A DNA stretch of 64,000 nucleotides, taken from contig CACWXL010000002.1 of the NCBI GenBank assembly GCA_902764825.1, forward strand, positions 248,001 to 312,000. Reading direction: 5' to 3'. A model generated the notes under the pieces. It did no database searches. It was not told the origin of the DNA and saw nothing but the letters and a program-made list of their open reading frames with translations. How positions within the stretch are numbered: position 1 is the first letter of the stretch; each line of letters opens with the position of its first letter. The DNA comes from Oscillospiraceae bacterium (GTDB taxonomy: Bacteria > Bacillota > Clostridia > Saccharofermentanales > Saccharofermentanaceae). This document shows, in pieces, positions 43,283 through 51,074 of this stretch. A program made the position numbers and the translations under genes.

Positions 43283-44062
43283 ATGTCTGAAGAAGAAAAA
43301 GTAATAAAGCAGGATACGACAGCTCAGGATTCAGAGCCTAAGATGTCTAAAGCTGACCATCATAAGCACCTGGACGAGAAGTACCCTACCAAAAGAGGCT
43401 TCATGGATGTACTGGCCAAGGACGGATTCCTTCTCCTTACCCATATCCTCTGCGATATGAAGTGTATCGGGCGCGAGAATTTCCCTAAGAACAATCCTTA
43501 TGTCGTAGCATCCAACCACCAGAGCTATCCTGACGGCGTTCTCATCATCGACTATCTCCCCAGGGGTCACTTCAAGTGGATGTGCTGCCTCGCAGCTTCA
43601 GACCTTGAGACTAACCACGGCAAGCTCGGCCGCCTCATCATGCGTGTAGGCAGAGGCATCGCCGTTGACCGTTACGGCAACCCCGTAAGAGGTCTCATCA
43701 AGGCAAAGAAGGAAGTCGAGAAAGGAAATATCTGCTTCGTCTTCCCTGAAGGTACAAGATCTCACACAGGCAAACTCGCCGAGATGAAGGACGGCGCAGC
43801 TTACCTTGCTATCAAGGCTGGCGTTCCCATGGTTCCCGTCTACATCGCAGGCGCATATCAGATCTGGCCGAGAACTTCCAAGAAGCCTCATCCGTTAAAT
43901 GGTCTCCACCGCCGCAAGATCAGGATCTACGTCGGCGAACCTCTCCACGGCGAAGACTTCGACAATGATGCTCACAAGATGACAGAAGCTCTCTCCGCCT
44001 GGATGCACAAGCACGAAGACCTCTACTGGGATCCGGAAACGAATTTCGAAGCTAAGAAATAA
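43283..44062 (+). CDS. PlsC-family 1-acylglycerol-3-phosphate acyltransferase
   Basis: A 259-residue enzyme. The catalytic HX4D motif is NHQSYPDG and the second motif is FPEGTRSHTGKL. An extra polar N-terminus of about 40 residues precedes the fold. It adds the second acyl chain to lysophosphatidic acid or a similar lipid at the membrane. CAGGAG precedes the ATG. A strong terminator follows, so it is monocistronic and divergent from the acyl-CoA synthetase. Confidence 0.92.
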   Translation: MSEEEKVIKQDTTAQDSEPKMSKADHHKHLDEKYPTKRGFMDVLAKDGFLLLTHILCDMKCIGRENFPKNNPYVVASNHQSYPDGVLIIDYLPRGHFKWMCCLAASDLETNHGKLGRLIMRVGRGIAVDRYGNPVRGLIKAKKEVEKGNICFVFPEGTRSHTGKLAEMKDGAAYLAIKAGVPMVPVYIAGAYQIWPRTSKKPHPLNGLHRRKIRIYVGEPLHGEDFDNDAHKMTEALSAWMHKHEDLYWDPETNFEAKK

Positions 44063-44107
44063 TACATAAAGGGCTGCCTCGTTGAGATGACCACTTTGAT
44101 TTTTATT

Positions 44108-44141
44108 ACGGCCCTGAGGTTCGCTTCAGGGCCGTTTTTTT
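44108..44141 (+). terminator. Terminator of the PlsC gene
   Basis: A perfect 10-bp stem ACGGCCCTGA/TCAGGGCCGT with an 8-nt loop is followed by TTTTTTTA. Confidence 0.93.
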
Positions 44142-44160
44142 ATGGGCGGGGTGGGGTGAG

Positions 44161-44369
44161 TACGTACTAATTTTAGATTATTGGTTTTTAGTACGTAAAT
44201 CTTGAGGCTTGTGAAGGCGTGGAGTGGCGTTTTTCGGCTTGGGAGGGCTGATTTTACGGACTAATTTTCGAAAACTCGTTATTAGTCCGTAATTATTTGA
44301 GAAACACCCGCTAGGACTGGCTAATTTTACGTACTAATCCTCGAAAAAGGTTTTTTAGTACGTAAAATT
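44161..44369. repeat. Array of three related hairpins with compensatory changes
   Basis: In the 405-bp gap between PlsC and the PqqD-like gene there are three palindromes: arms TACGTACTAA (44161-44170)/(44188-44197), TTACGGACTAAT (44254-44265)/(44281-44292) and a 15-bp arm containing TTTTACGTACTAA (44323-44337)/(44355-44369). Loops are 15-17 nt. In hairpin 2 the T-A pair in the core is replaced by G-C on both arms, so pairing is kept. Hairpins 2 and 3 are direct repeats (GGCTNATTTTACGNACTAAT, then TCGAAAA) spaced 73 bp. There is no open frame here. Confidence 0.8.
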
Positions 44370-44384
44370 GGTCATTTTTTAGGG

Positions 44385-44431
44385 CAACAATTATATAAAA
44401 ACGCCGTTTTATATAATTGTTGACTTTTTTT
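44385..44431 (+). terminator. 16-bp perfect hairpin followed by a T run
   Basis: CAACAATTATATAAAA (44385-44400) and its complement (44407-44422) enclose a 6-nt loop and are followed by ACTTTTTTT on the plus strand. It would terminate plus-strand transcription, yet the nearest plus gene already has a terminator 250 bp upstream. Its CAATTATATAA core is shared with the element at 25424. Confidence 0.6.
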
Positions 44432-44467
44432 GCCCGCTGCAATTACAGTGCTCCGGCAGTCTCGCAG

Positions 44468-44806
44468 TTAAGTACCTGCCTTCTTTACAAATCCGACTTC
44501 TTCGAGCTTTTTCATATATACGCTGAGGCGTTCATACAAAGGCTCCGCTTCATCGCCGTACTTTTCCTTAACGAGCTGCCCTATGTCATAGACGGATCTC
44601 TTGCCGTCTACGCACAGGAAGATGAAGCTGCCCATGCCTTCAAGCTTGATATGCGACACTTCAGGTCTTTTAAAGAACTTCTGTGCGATCTTATTCGTAA
44701 AGCCCTTGTTCTCCATATCAACGGTGACTTCGCCTTCATCCGAACAGTTGAAGACAAGGCCTTCCGGGCGCTCGAAAACATAATCGAGAAAGTTATCCCT
44801 TCGCAT
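44468..44806 (-). CDS. PqqD-family (RiPP recognition element-like) protein
   Basis: A 112-residue protein with the PqqD winged-helix layout: three N-terminal strands, then SVYDIGQLVKEKYGDEAEPLYERLSVYMKKLEEVGFV, the typical PqqD helical half. The family binds leader peptides of ribosomally made peptides. No radical SAM enzyme or precursor peptide is nearby. It overlaps the OPT transporter end by 14 nt, so it is translated from the same mRNA. A link between it and oligopeptide import is possible but unproven. Confidence 0.75.
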   Translation of the reverse strand: MRRDNFLDYVFERPEGLVFNCSDEGEVTVDMENKGFTNKIAQKFFKRPEVSHIKLEGMGSFIFLCVDGKRSVYDIGQLVKEKYGDEAEPLYERLSVYMKKLEEVGFVKKAGT

Positions 44807-46703
44807 TCTTCTTTTTCCCGGAGATCTTCTTGCCGCTGCCAGCCATAAAGAAAACTACTGCACCGATAGCAATGAGAACGATGAGTGAAGTTATGTTTCC
44901 TGTAGGAAGATAAGAACTTATGTTGATCTTATCCGTAACGCCTGCAACCGTAAGGATCGCAAGCACGATGCCGAGGATTCCTTCGCCTGCAATAAGGCCC
45001 GAGCAGAAGAGGATTCCCTTGCCGGAGTCATCGTTCTGCTTGCCGTAGATCTTCTCAACGATGAACTTGATGAGACCGCCGAGCATGATCGGAGCTGAAA
45101 GCTCGAGAGGAAGATAAAGACCGATCGCAACAGGAAGAGCAGATATGCCCAGGAGCTCTATTACTATCGCAATGAATACGCCGATGAAGATCAATGTCCA
45201 GGGCAGATTGCCGTCCATGACGCCTTCGATGATCATCTTCATCATGGTAGCCTGAGGAGCTGCGAGCTTGTCGGTACCGAATCCGAATGCGGAATCGAGG
45301 AGCACCATTACACCACCAATTGCAAGCGCTGCAGCGATAGTTCCCATGATCTCACCGATCTGCTGCTTCTTGGGCGTGGCACCAAGGATATAACCTGTTT
45401 TTAAGTCCTGTGATGTATCACCTGCCATGCATGCAGCTATGCAGATGATAGAGCCGATAGCGATGGCGCCCTGCATTCCGTGAACGCCTGTATCGCCTGT
45501 GAGCTTAAGGCAGAATGTAGCGATAAGGACCGTTGCTATCGTCATGCCGGATACAGGGTTGTTGGAGCTTCCGACAAGGCCTACCATTCTTGAACTTACG
45601 GCACTGAAGAAGAAGCCGAAGATAACTACAAGTATCGCTCCGAAGATCGTTACGGGGATCGCCGGGATGATCCAGATAAGAAGGATAAGAACAGCAATGG
45701 AGATGAGGACAAAGCGCATGTCGATGTCCATGTTGGTACGGTCGTTCTTTGCCTTGCTTCCGTTGCTCTTTGAGATGCCCTTAACAGAGCCTGTAAAAGC
45801 TTTTATGATCGTAGGGAAAGTCTTGATGAGACTTATGATGCCGGCAGCTGCGACAGCGCCTGCACCGATATATTTGATGTAGCTTGCCCAGATGGCGGAT
45901 GCGCCGCCTGTTGCGTAGAGTTCAGCAATGGATACTGTTGCAGGATACATAACGATATCCGTACCGAATGTGACTATAGCAGGGATCAGAACGAACCAGC
46001 CGAGTATACCGCCGGCGAACATATAACCTGAGATCTTGGGACCGCAGATATATCCGACCGAGATAAGCGCAGGATAGATCTCTGAAGAGAACTCCGTCTT
46101 AAGCGCCGAGAGTCTGAAAGATACTACGGATCTGACAGCACAAAGTCCGTCAGTTACGAACTTGATGACAGCGCCGATACCCATTCCGATGAAGACTGAT
46201 TTTGCAGAAGATCCGCCCTTCTCACCAGCGAGAAGGACTTCGGCACAGGCAGTGCCTTCCGGATAAGGGAGCACGCCGTGCTCTTTTACGATAAGTGCGC
46301 TTCTTAAAGGCACCATGAAGAATACACCGAGAAGACCGCCGACCAGAGCGATGATGGTGATCGTGATAAGCGCTGGCTTATCCATAACACCTTCTTTTGC
46401 CCAGATAAAGAGCGCAGGCATGGTGAAGATCGCGCCGGCAGCCAGAGATTCACCGGCAGAGCCTATTGTCTGGACCATGTTGCTCTCAAGGATCGAATCC
46501 TTGCGCATGATGATCCTTATTACAGTCATCGAAATAACGGCAGCAGGAATGGATGCTGATACCGTAAGTCCGACCTTAAGGCCAAGGTATGCATTTGCAG
46601 CACCGAAGACAACGGCAAGCACAATGCCGAGTATGACCGATGCCGGTGTCATTTCAGTTGTTACTTTATCAGCAGGAATATACGGTTTGAAATTATTATC
46701 CAT
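44793..46703 (-). CDS. OPT-family oligopeptide transporter
   Basis: A 636-residue membrane protein with about 15 helices. It begins with TEMTPASVILGIVLAVVFGAANAYLGLKVGLTVSASIPAAVI, the hallmark of bacterial OPT proteins, and includes VPLRSALIVKEHGVLPYPEGTACAEVL. These import small peptides or metal chelates. GGAGGC precedes the ATG. The PqqD-like gene overlaps its 3' end. Confidence 0.92.
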   Translation of the reverse strand: MDNNFKPYIPADKVTTEMTPASVILGIVLAVVFGAANAYLGLKVGLTVSASIPAAVISMTVIRIIMRKDSILESNMVQTIGSAGESLAAGAIFTMPALFIWAKEGVMDKPALITITIIALVGGLLGVFFMVPLRSALIVKEHGVLPYPEGTACAEVLLAGEKGGSSAKSVFIGMGIGAVIKFVTDGLCAVRSVVSFRLSALKTEFSSEIYPALISVGYICGPKISGYMFAGGILGWFVLIPAIVTFGTDIVMYPATVSIAELYATGGASAIWASYIKYIGAGAVAAAGIISLIKTFPTIIKAFTGSVKGISKSNGSKAKNDRTNMDIDMRFVLISIAVLILLIWIIPAIPVTIFGAILVVIFGFFFSAVSSRMVGLVGSSNNPVSGMTIATVLIATFCLKLTGDTGVHGMQGAIAIGSIICIAACMAGDTSQDLKTGYILGATPKKQQIGEIMGTIAAALAIGGVMVLLDSAFGFGTDKLAAPQATMMKMIIEGVMDGNLPWTLIFIGVFIAIVIELLGISALPVAIGLYLPLELSAPIMLGGLIKFIVEKIYGKQNDDSGKGILFCSGLIAGEGILGIVLAILTVAGVTDKINISSYLPTGNITSLIVLIAIGAVVFFMAGSGKKISGKKKNAKG

Positions 46704-46826
46704 GTCTGCCTCCGGTGGTGTAATAGTAATAATCTACCACATGGAGACGATTATTTCAGAACATATCAGGCCTCAAGCGCCGATAAATGGCACTTTCCTG
46801 TGAAATATATAATAAATTCAATGCTA

Positions 46827-49478
46827 TTACGTATATAGCCCGCCAAGGAACTCCGTTGCAAACTGTATCTTCGTCGGATTGAAGACATCGCGGCTCTCAT
46901 CAGTCGGATAGATGAAGAACGTGTCGTCGTAGGTCGAGAGAGTAACGCACGGACCGTAGAGTCCCCTGTAGTCGTACTCGGTGTGGATCGATACCATGGA
47001 TGATGCCGGGAATTTCAAAGTCTCACGCTGTCCGCTCCTGTAGTTATCGAACTCCAAAGAGAAACCTGAATTATCGTGAACGAGTCTTCCCTCACCGCAG
47101 TCAACGAAGTTAACGGAATTCGGCAGCGCCCAGATCTTTACGGGGATGTCGAGTTTATACTTGCCTTCCCTGCACTCTTCATGGACAAAGCCTCTCTGCC
47201 ATTCATACCAGTCAGGAATATGGATTACCTCACCGGAAGAAGAATGCAGCTGACCTAACTCATCCATCTCATAGGAATCACCGCAGTATTTGCATGTGAT
47301 CTTGCTGCCGGATGATGTCATCGCAAAATCCCTGCCGCACTTTCTGCAGCGGTACAAGGGATAGTGCAGGCCTTCTGCCCTCCACTCGTCATCTATTACG
47401 ATCTTGTTTTCGAGCTGGTATTTATATTCGTCATAAGTAAGTTCTTTTGAAATGCGCGAAAAAATCTCGTCTACGGAAAGCTTGCCGATCTCATCTTGAG
47501 TCACGACACACTTAAGATCCGCATGAAGCCTTGCACCCTTTCTCTCCTTGAGATTCCAGATAGGCTGCTGCAGATAGTTGCCCTGCATGTTGATCGTAAC
47601 GACAGGAACCTTCAGAAGCTTTGCAAGCTTGGCGATAGAAGGTGTCAGATGGGAATTGGTTCCGACGTTGGCATATCTTGCTTCGGGATATATGACCATG
47701 ACATCGCCACGCTTGATGACCTTTATTATGTTCTTGATAAGGTACTGGTCGTTAATGAACTTGCGCGTTCCAAGGCATCCTACCTGACGGTAGATCCACT
47801 CGCCGAACGCTTCGAATCCTTCGAGCTCGGAAATGTAATTCGCGCGGTAAGGCTTTAACGCAAGCGGTGTTACATAAAAATCCATGAAGGAATTATGCGA
47901 GCCGTAAACAAGGAACGGGGGCTTTATTCCGTCCATGTTGTGCTTATCGATCTTAAGCTTATATGGAGCTGTAATAAACTTGCAGATAAGCCAGATAAAA
48001 GGCATGAAGAAAAGGTTCTGCCTGGGCGGCGTTTTCGCTCTATCAAAGGGCTTCTTATCAGGTCCTTTGCAGATAACATAATCGCGGATGAAAGGTATCC
48101 TGCAAAGAAGATAATATAGGATTCCCGTGAAGAGGAACGAAGCAAACGTCGGTGTCAGCATGAACAGGATCTTATTGTGGATCACGACATTGATCGGATC
48201 GAAGATAAGCAGCGTAAAGCCGAATCCCAGCGCAAGACAGATAATGCCTACGATATTGAATCCGCCGGTATATCTGTAAGCCGTGTGGCCGGGCAGTTCA
48301 TATGCACTCTTAAGGTCGATCTTCTGCTTTCTTACAAGGAAGAAGTCGACAAACAAAAGCGCTGCCAGAGGCGCATAAACACACGCGCCGATCGTTAAAA
48401 AGCTTCCGAAATATTCCGTGATCTTGCCCCATACGCAGAGCACTGCGACATAAAGGCCGAGCACGAGGACGAGGACTTTGTAGGAAGATTTCTTGAACGT
48501 CGATTTGAGCATGACGCCGTAGATATAAGATCCTACGGCCTGTGTTCCGATGTTCGCGAAAGCAACGAGAAGCAGTGACGACAGGCCAAGGATAGGTGCT
48601 GACAAAGTAGCCATCATGAGCGTCGGGTCATCTACCATCTTGCCTGTTACATACTGCATTGCGATAGCCATGACTGCGCCGACGACTACGAAGAAAGAGC
48701 CTGCCGCGCCCTGTCCCAGGACGCCTGCATAATAACCGGATTTCTCTGATCTGCAGAGACGCGGGACTTCGGCCATGCCGCCGACCAACGTGATTACGAA
48801 TGCAAAATTTGCTTCGATGCTGAGCACGTAATTTACAGTCTTGTCAGCATCGCCTGCAAGCTCAGGCTGATAGTTCCAGATGACATCCATAGGAACTGAA
48901 GTAAAGCCTACTATGACTACTGCGACGCCTACCAAAAGGAGCAGCGGCACGAGTATTCTCGTAGTCCATGTGATCGTGCCTACGCCGCGCAGTGCGATGA
49001 CGGTTCCTATGACGACACATGAGAGGCTTAAGATAAGATGCGCACCGTTGAAGAGCTGTATTCCGAACAATCCCAGGAGATTTTCCATCGAATCTGCGAA
49101 CAGTTCGCAACACACTGCATACCACGGGAAATTTACGACGATGATTATTATCGTAACGATCTTATTTCCGGCAGGCCCGAAAACGCTTCGAAGCCAGATC
49201 CATATGTCTATTCCGTATCTTGCGGACATGATTACCGGAAGCTGGTAGATCATGAGCATGAATATCGCTGCGAGGAAAGCTCCGATCAACAGCTGCTTGA
49301 ATCCTACAAGTGTTGCAAGGTATGAACCCTGCGTATAACTCCATGTCGCGATGCAGTAACCTGATAAGACGAGGAGCGCATCGATAAATCCGTATTTTCG
49401 CTCTTTTGGCAGAACAGGCAGAGTTCCGCAATAGACTTCATTCTCTATCTCTTTGTTTATATCATGCTTGCGGCTCAT
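46827..49478 (-). CDS. NCS1-like transporter fused to a PlsC-like acyltransferase and a zinc ribbon
   Basis: A single 883-residue open frame with three parts. Residues 1-460 resemble cytosine/purine permeases (NCS1) with about 12 helices (FIDALLVLSGYCIATWSYTQGSYLATLVG near the start). Residues 485-680 resemble PlsC: HX4D as SHNSFMD (528-533), YPEAR (597-601, in place of FPEGTR) and VPVVTINMQG. Residues 705-740 are a Cys4 ribbon (C711, C714, C729, C732), followed by about 140 beta-rich residues of unknown type. No frameshift or internal start signal separates the parts. It overlaps a 51-residue membrane protein gene by 4 nt. Substrate and acyl acceptor are unknown. Confidence 0.88.
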   Translation of the reverse strand: MSRKHDINKEIENEVYCGTLPVLPKERKYGFIDALLVLSGYCIATWSYTQGSYLATLVGFKQLLIGAFLAAIFMLMIYQLPVIMSARYGIDIWIWLRSVFGPAGNKIVTIIIIVVNFPWYAVCCELFADSMENLLGLFGIQLFNGAHLILSLSCVVIGTVIALRGVGTITWTTRILVPLLLLVGVAVVIVGFTSVPMDVIWNYQPELAGDADKTVNYVLSIEANFAFVITLVGGMAEVPRLCRSEKSGYYAGVLGQGAAGSFFVVVGAVMAIAMQYVTGKMVDDPTLMMATLSAPILGLSSLLLVAFANIGTQAVGSYIYGVMLKSTFKKSSYKVLVLVLGLYVAVLCVWGKITEYFGSFLTIGACVYAPLAALLFVDFFLVRKQKIDLKSAYELPGHTAYRYTGGFNIVGIICLALGFGFTLLIFDPINVVIHNKILFMLTPTFASFLFTGILYYLLCRIPFIRDYVICKGPDKKPFDRAKTPPRQNLFFMPFIWLICKFITAPYKLKIDKHNMDGIKPPFLVYGSHNSFMDFYVTPLALKPYRANYISELEGFEAFGEWIYRQVGCLGTRKFINDQYLIKNIIKVIKRGDVMVIYPEARYANVGTNSHLTPSIAKLAKLLKVPVVTINMQGNYLQQPIWNLKERKGARLHADLKCVVTQDEIGKLSVDEIFSRISKELTYDEYKYQLENKIVIDDEWRAEGLHYPLYRCRKCGRDFAMTSSGSKITCKYCGDSYEMDELGQLHSSSGEVIHIPDWYEWQRGFVHEECREGKYKLDIPVKIWALPNSVNFVDCGEGRLVHDNSGFSLEFDNYRSGQRETLKFPASSMVSIHTEYDYRGLYGPCVTLSTYDDTFFIYPTDESRDVFNPTKIQFATEFLGGLYT

Positions 49479-49630
49479 AAGAAGAAACCTCCGATTATCC
49501 CTATCAGGGCTATCACGGTTATAACCGCAGCTATGATGTAATCCTGTTTTGTCATGCGGGGGATCTTATTCTCCTGCTCCGCCTTGAGGACCTCTTCGAT
49601 CCTTGCTTCGATCTCTTTGTTAGATTCCAT
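49475..49630 (-). CDS. 51-residue single-pass membrane protein coupled to the transporter-acyltransferase
   Basis: The small frame starts at the ATG at 49630 (GGAGC 4 nt upstream) and ends in an ATGA overlap with the fusion gene. The first half is charged and helical (MESNKEIEARIEEVLKAEQ). The second half is one membrane helix (about 30-50, IIAAVITVIALIGIIGGFFL). The 4-nt overlap implies stoichiometric expression with the fusion protein, so it may be an accessory subunit. No family is recognised. Confidence 0.75.
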   Translation of the reverse strand: MESNKEIEARIEEVLKAEQENKIPRMTKQDYIIAAVITVIALIGIIGGFFL

Positions 49631-49665
49631 AAAAGCTCCAGATATTTAGTGCTGAAAATAAGATA

Positions 49666-49680
49666 ACACAAACTTTGTGT
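49666..49680. promoter_or_regulatory. 15-bp palindrome upstream of the transporter-acyltransferase operon
   Basis: ACACAAACTTTGTGT is a perfect odd-length palindrome 36 bp before the small membrane protein start, in the region where the promoter should lie. It may be an operator. No convincing -35/-10 pair is visible around it. Confidence 0.35.
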
Positions 49681-49705
49681 ATAACAGAAAAGCGTTCAAA
49701 GATCA

Positions 49706-49734
49706 GGGGCTGCCCTAAACCTTAAGACAGCCCC
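49706..49734. repeat. Hairpin with GGGGCTG/CAGCCCC arms
   Basis: A 7-bp GC-rich stem with a 15-nt loop lies downstream of the 59-residue membrane protein gene. It lacks a strong T run on either strand. It resembles the terminators at 22702 and 30508, so it may be a decayed member of that group. Confidence 0.5.
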
Positions 49735-49773
49735 TCTCTATCCTTATCCCAAAAACTTACTGTTGTTTATTTG

Positions 49774-49953
49774 TTAATCGCCTAAGGACTGTACCTGTTC
49801 GGTAACCTGACCGAAAGCGCCCTTCCAGTCATATTCCATAGCCTTGTTTCCGAGCTTGAATGCGAACAATACGATGGTAATGATACCTAAGAAACAAGCA
49901 AGGAAAAGAGCGATTGCGCCTGTAATCAGAAGCTTAATGTCTTTTTTACTCAT
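49774..49953 (-). CDS. 59-residue membrane protein at the end of the PadR/DUF1700 operon
   Basis: ATG at 49953 with GGGGAGGAC upstream, inside the end of the DUF1700 gene. One membrane helix (about 7-33, LLITGAIALFLACFLGIITIVLF) is followed by a short polar tail ending VTEQVQSLGD. The gap to the DUF1700 stop is 3 bp. It probably works with the DUF1700 membrane protein. No named family is recognised. Confidence 0.75.
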   Translation of the reverse strand: MSKKDIKLLITGAIALFLACFLGIITIVLFAFKLGNKAMEYDWKGAFGQVTEQVQSLGD

Positions 49954-49956
49954 AGA

Positions 49957-50526
49957 TCAGTCCTCCCCTAAGCCGTAGTTCCAAACGTTCTTGTTCCATC
50001 TGATGTAGCCCTTAAGGCCCTTTGCATAGTACTTGATGCCTAAGATCAGGAGCGCAATAAGGAAGACTGCTACACAGACAAGTGTCAGTATCAGGAAGAT
50101 GAAAGGTACCAGGAACTCAGTCAAAACGCCTGTAATAAGTCCTGCCACGATCAGTCCGATGACTGCCGCATCACCTGCAAGGCACATGAATGCCGCAAAG
50201 ATGGCTGCCAGAAGGATAACCCAGCACCATACACCAAGGAAAACGTTGAAAAGGATTACAAAGATCCTGCTTCTTCCGTCAGGTCCCTTGAAGTTGTCAG
50301 AGAGCTTTCTTCTCTTCATGACCTGTTTGAACTTTGCACCATCCTTGAATTCTGCTGCCAGTTCAGCCGGATCACCAAGGCTTGCAGCGATCTCTTCTTC
50401 ACTTCTGCCTTCGCTGACGCCTTCGTCAAAATGCTCTTCCATGGATTGGATGATGTCTTTTACATCACCATAGGGCATGTGCCCCAATTCATTGGTGAGC
50501 TTGTTAAGATATTCACTCTTGTTCAT
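49957..50526 (-). CDS. DUF1700 (HAAS domain) membrane protein
   Basis: A 189-residue protein. The N-terminal HAAS/DUF1700 domain (MNKSEYLNKLTNELGHMPYGDV...EHFDEGVSEGRSEEEIAASLGDP) is followed by three or four membrane helices. It starts at 50526 with GGAGG 8 nt upstream, overlapping the PadR gene by 14 nt. PadR-DUF1700 pairs are common in Firmicutes and usually act in sensing envelope or membrane stress, with the DUF1700 protein thought to affect the regulator or a further effector. Confidence 0.9.
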   Translation of the reverse strand: MNKSEYLNKLTNELGHMPYGDVKDIIQSMEEHFDEGVSEGRSEEEIAASLGDPAELAAEFKDGAKFKQVMKRRKLSDNFKGPDGRSRIFVILFNVFLGVWCWVILLAAIFAAFMCLAGDAAVIGLIVAGLITGVLTEFLVPFIFLILTLVCVAVFLIALLILGIKYYAKGLKGYIRWNKNVWNYGLGED

Positions 50527-50851
50527 CAGCTTGTCCTCCAGTCTCTCGTTCCAATATTCCATTTACTTCCCCGCAGAACTTGATCCATTCGTCACGGTCA
50601 CTGTTCAGTTTGTTACGTCCGGCATCCGTGAGATGGTAGTATTTGCGCGGCGGCCCGTTCTGAGATTCTTGCAGGTAAGTCGATACGACGCCTTCAGAAG
50701 CGAGCTTGCGCAGTATCGGATAAACTGTGCCGTCTGCTACTTCGACTTTGCGTGCAAGGCTACCTGCGAGGTCGTAGCCGTAACTGTCGCCCTTTTCGAG
50801 CAAGGCCAGCACGCACAGATCGAGAATGCCCTTCTTGATTTGGCTGTTCAT
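50513..50851 (-). CDS. PadR-family transcriptional regulator
   Basis: A 112-residue winged-helix repressor: KKGILDLCVLALLEKGDSYGYDL, then VADGTVYPILRKLASEGVV and the wing GPPRKYYHLTDAG. It has the short C-terminal helix of the PadR-s2 type. It heads an operon with the DUF1700 protein and a small membrane protein. An inverted repeat overlaps the -35 of its own promoter, so autorepression is likely. Confidence 0.93.
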   Translation of the reverse strand: MNSQIKKGILDLCVLALLEKGDSYGYDLAGSLARKVEVADGTVYPILRKLASEGVVSTYLQESQNGPPRKYYHLTDAGRNKLNSDRDEWIKFCGEVNGILERETGGQADEQE

Positions 50852-50926
50852 GGCAAATCCCCTTTCATTCCGATTTGACAGGCTTTAAGGCGCCCCCTAT
50901 TCCTAAGCGCCCCGCCGTCACTATCA

Positions 50927-50973
50927 TTTATAGCACACTACTATTCATTGTTCAATACTAAATTTTGAATAGT
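50927..50973 (-). promoter_or_regulatory. PadR-operon promoter with an inverted-repeat operator
   Basis: Minus-strand -35 TTGAAC (50950-50955) and -10 TATAAA (50927-50932) are spaced by 17 bp. ACTATTCA (50940-50947) and TGAATAGT (50966-50973) flank the -35, and the outer bases (AGCAC/GTGCT) extend the symmetry. This is a plausible PadR binding site. Confidence 0.7.
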
Positions 50974-51029
50974 TCCTAGTGCTCGAAAAAAGACTCCCTG
51001 CATACCGCAAATATACATAAATATTTGTT

Positions 51030-51057
51030 TTGCCGTATTTATAAAGAATGGTATTAT
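51030..51057 (+). promoter_or_regulatory. Promoter of the amidase-like gene
   Basis: -35 TTGCCG (51030-51035) and -10 TATTAT (51052-51057), 16 bp apart, end 18 bp before the ATG at 51075. Confidence 0.5.
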
Positions 51058-51074
51058 CCTTAATGGAGGTCATT

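Noticed and set aside
44161..44369. CRISPR array
   Set aside because: Only three units, each a palindrome with a variable loop, unequal spacing (94 and 73 bp), and no cas genes.
46827..49478. Transporter-acyltransferase fusion as an assembly or frameshift artefact
   Set aside because: The frame is open across the junction with plausible linker sequence, no internal ribosome-binding site and ATG at the acyltransferase start. It still deserves confirmation from reads.
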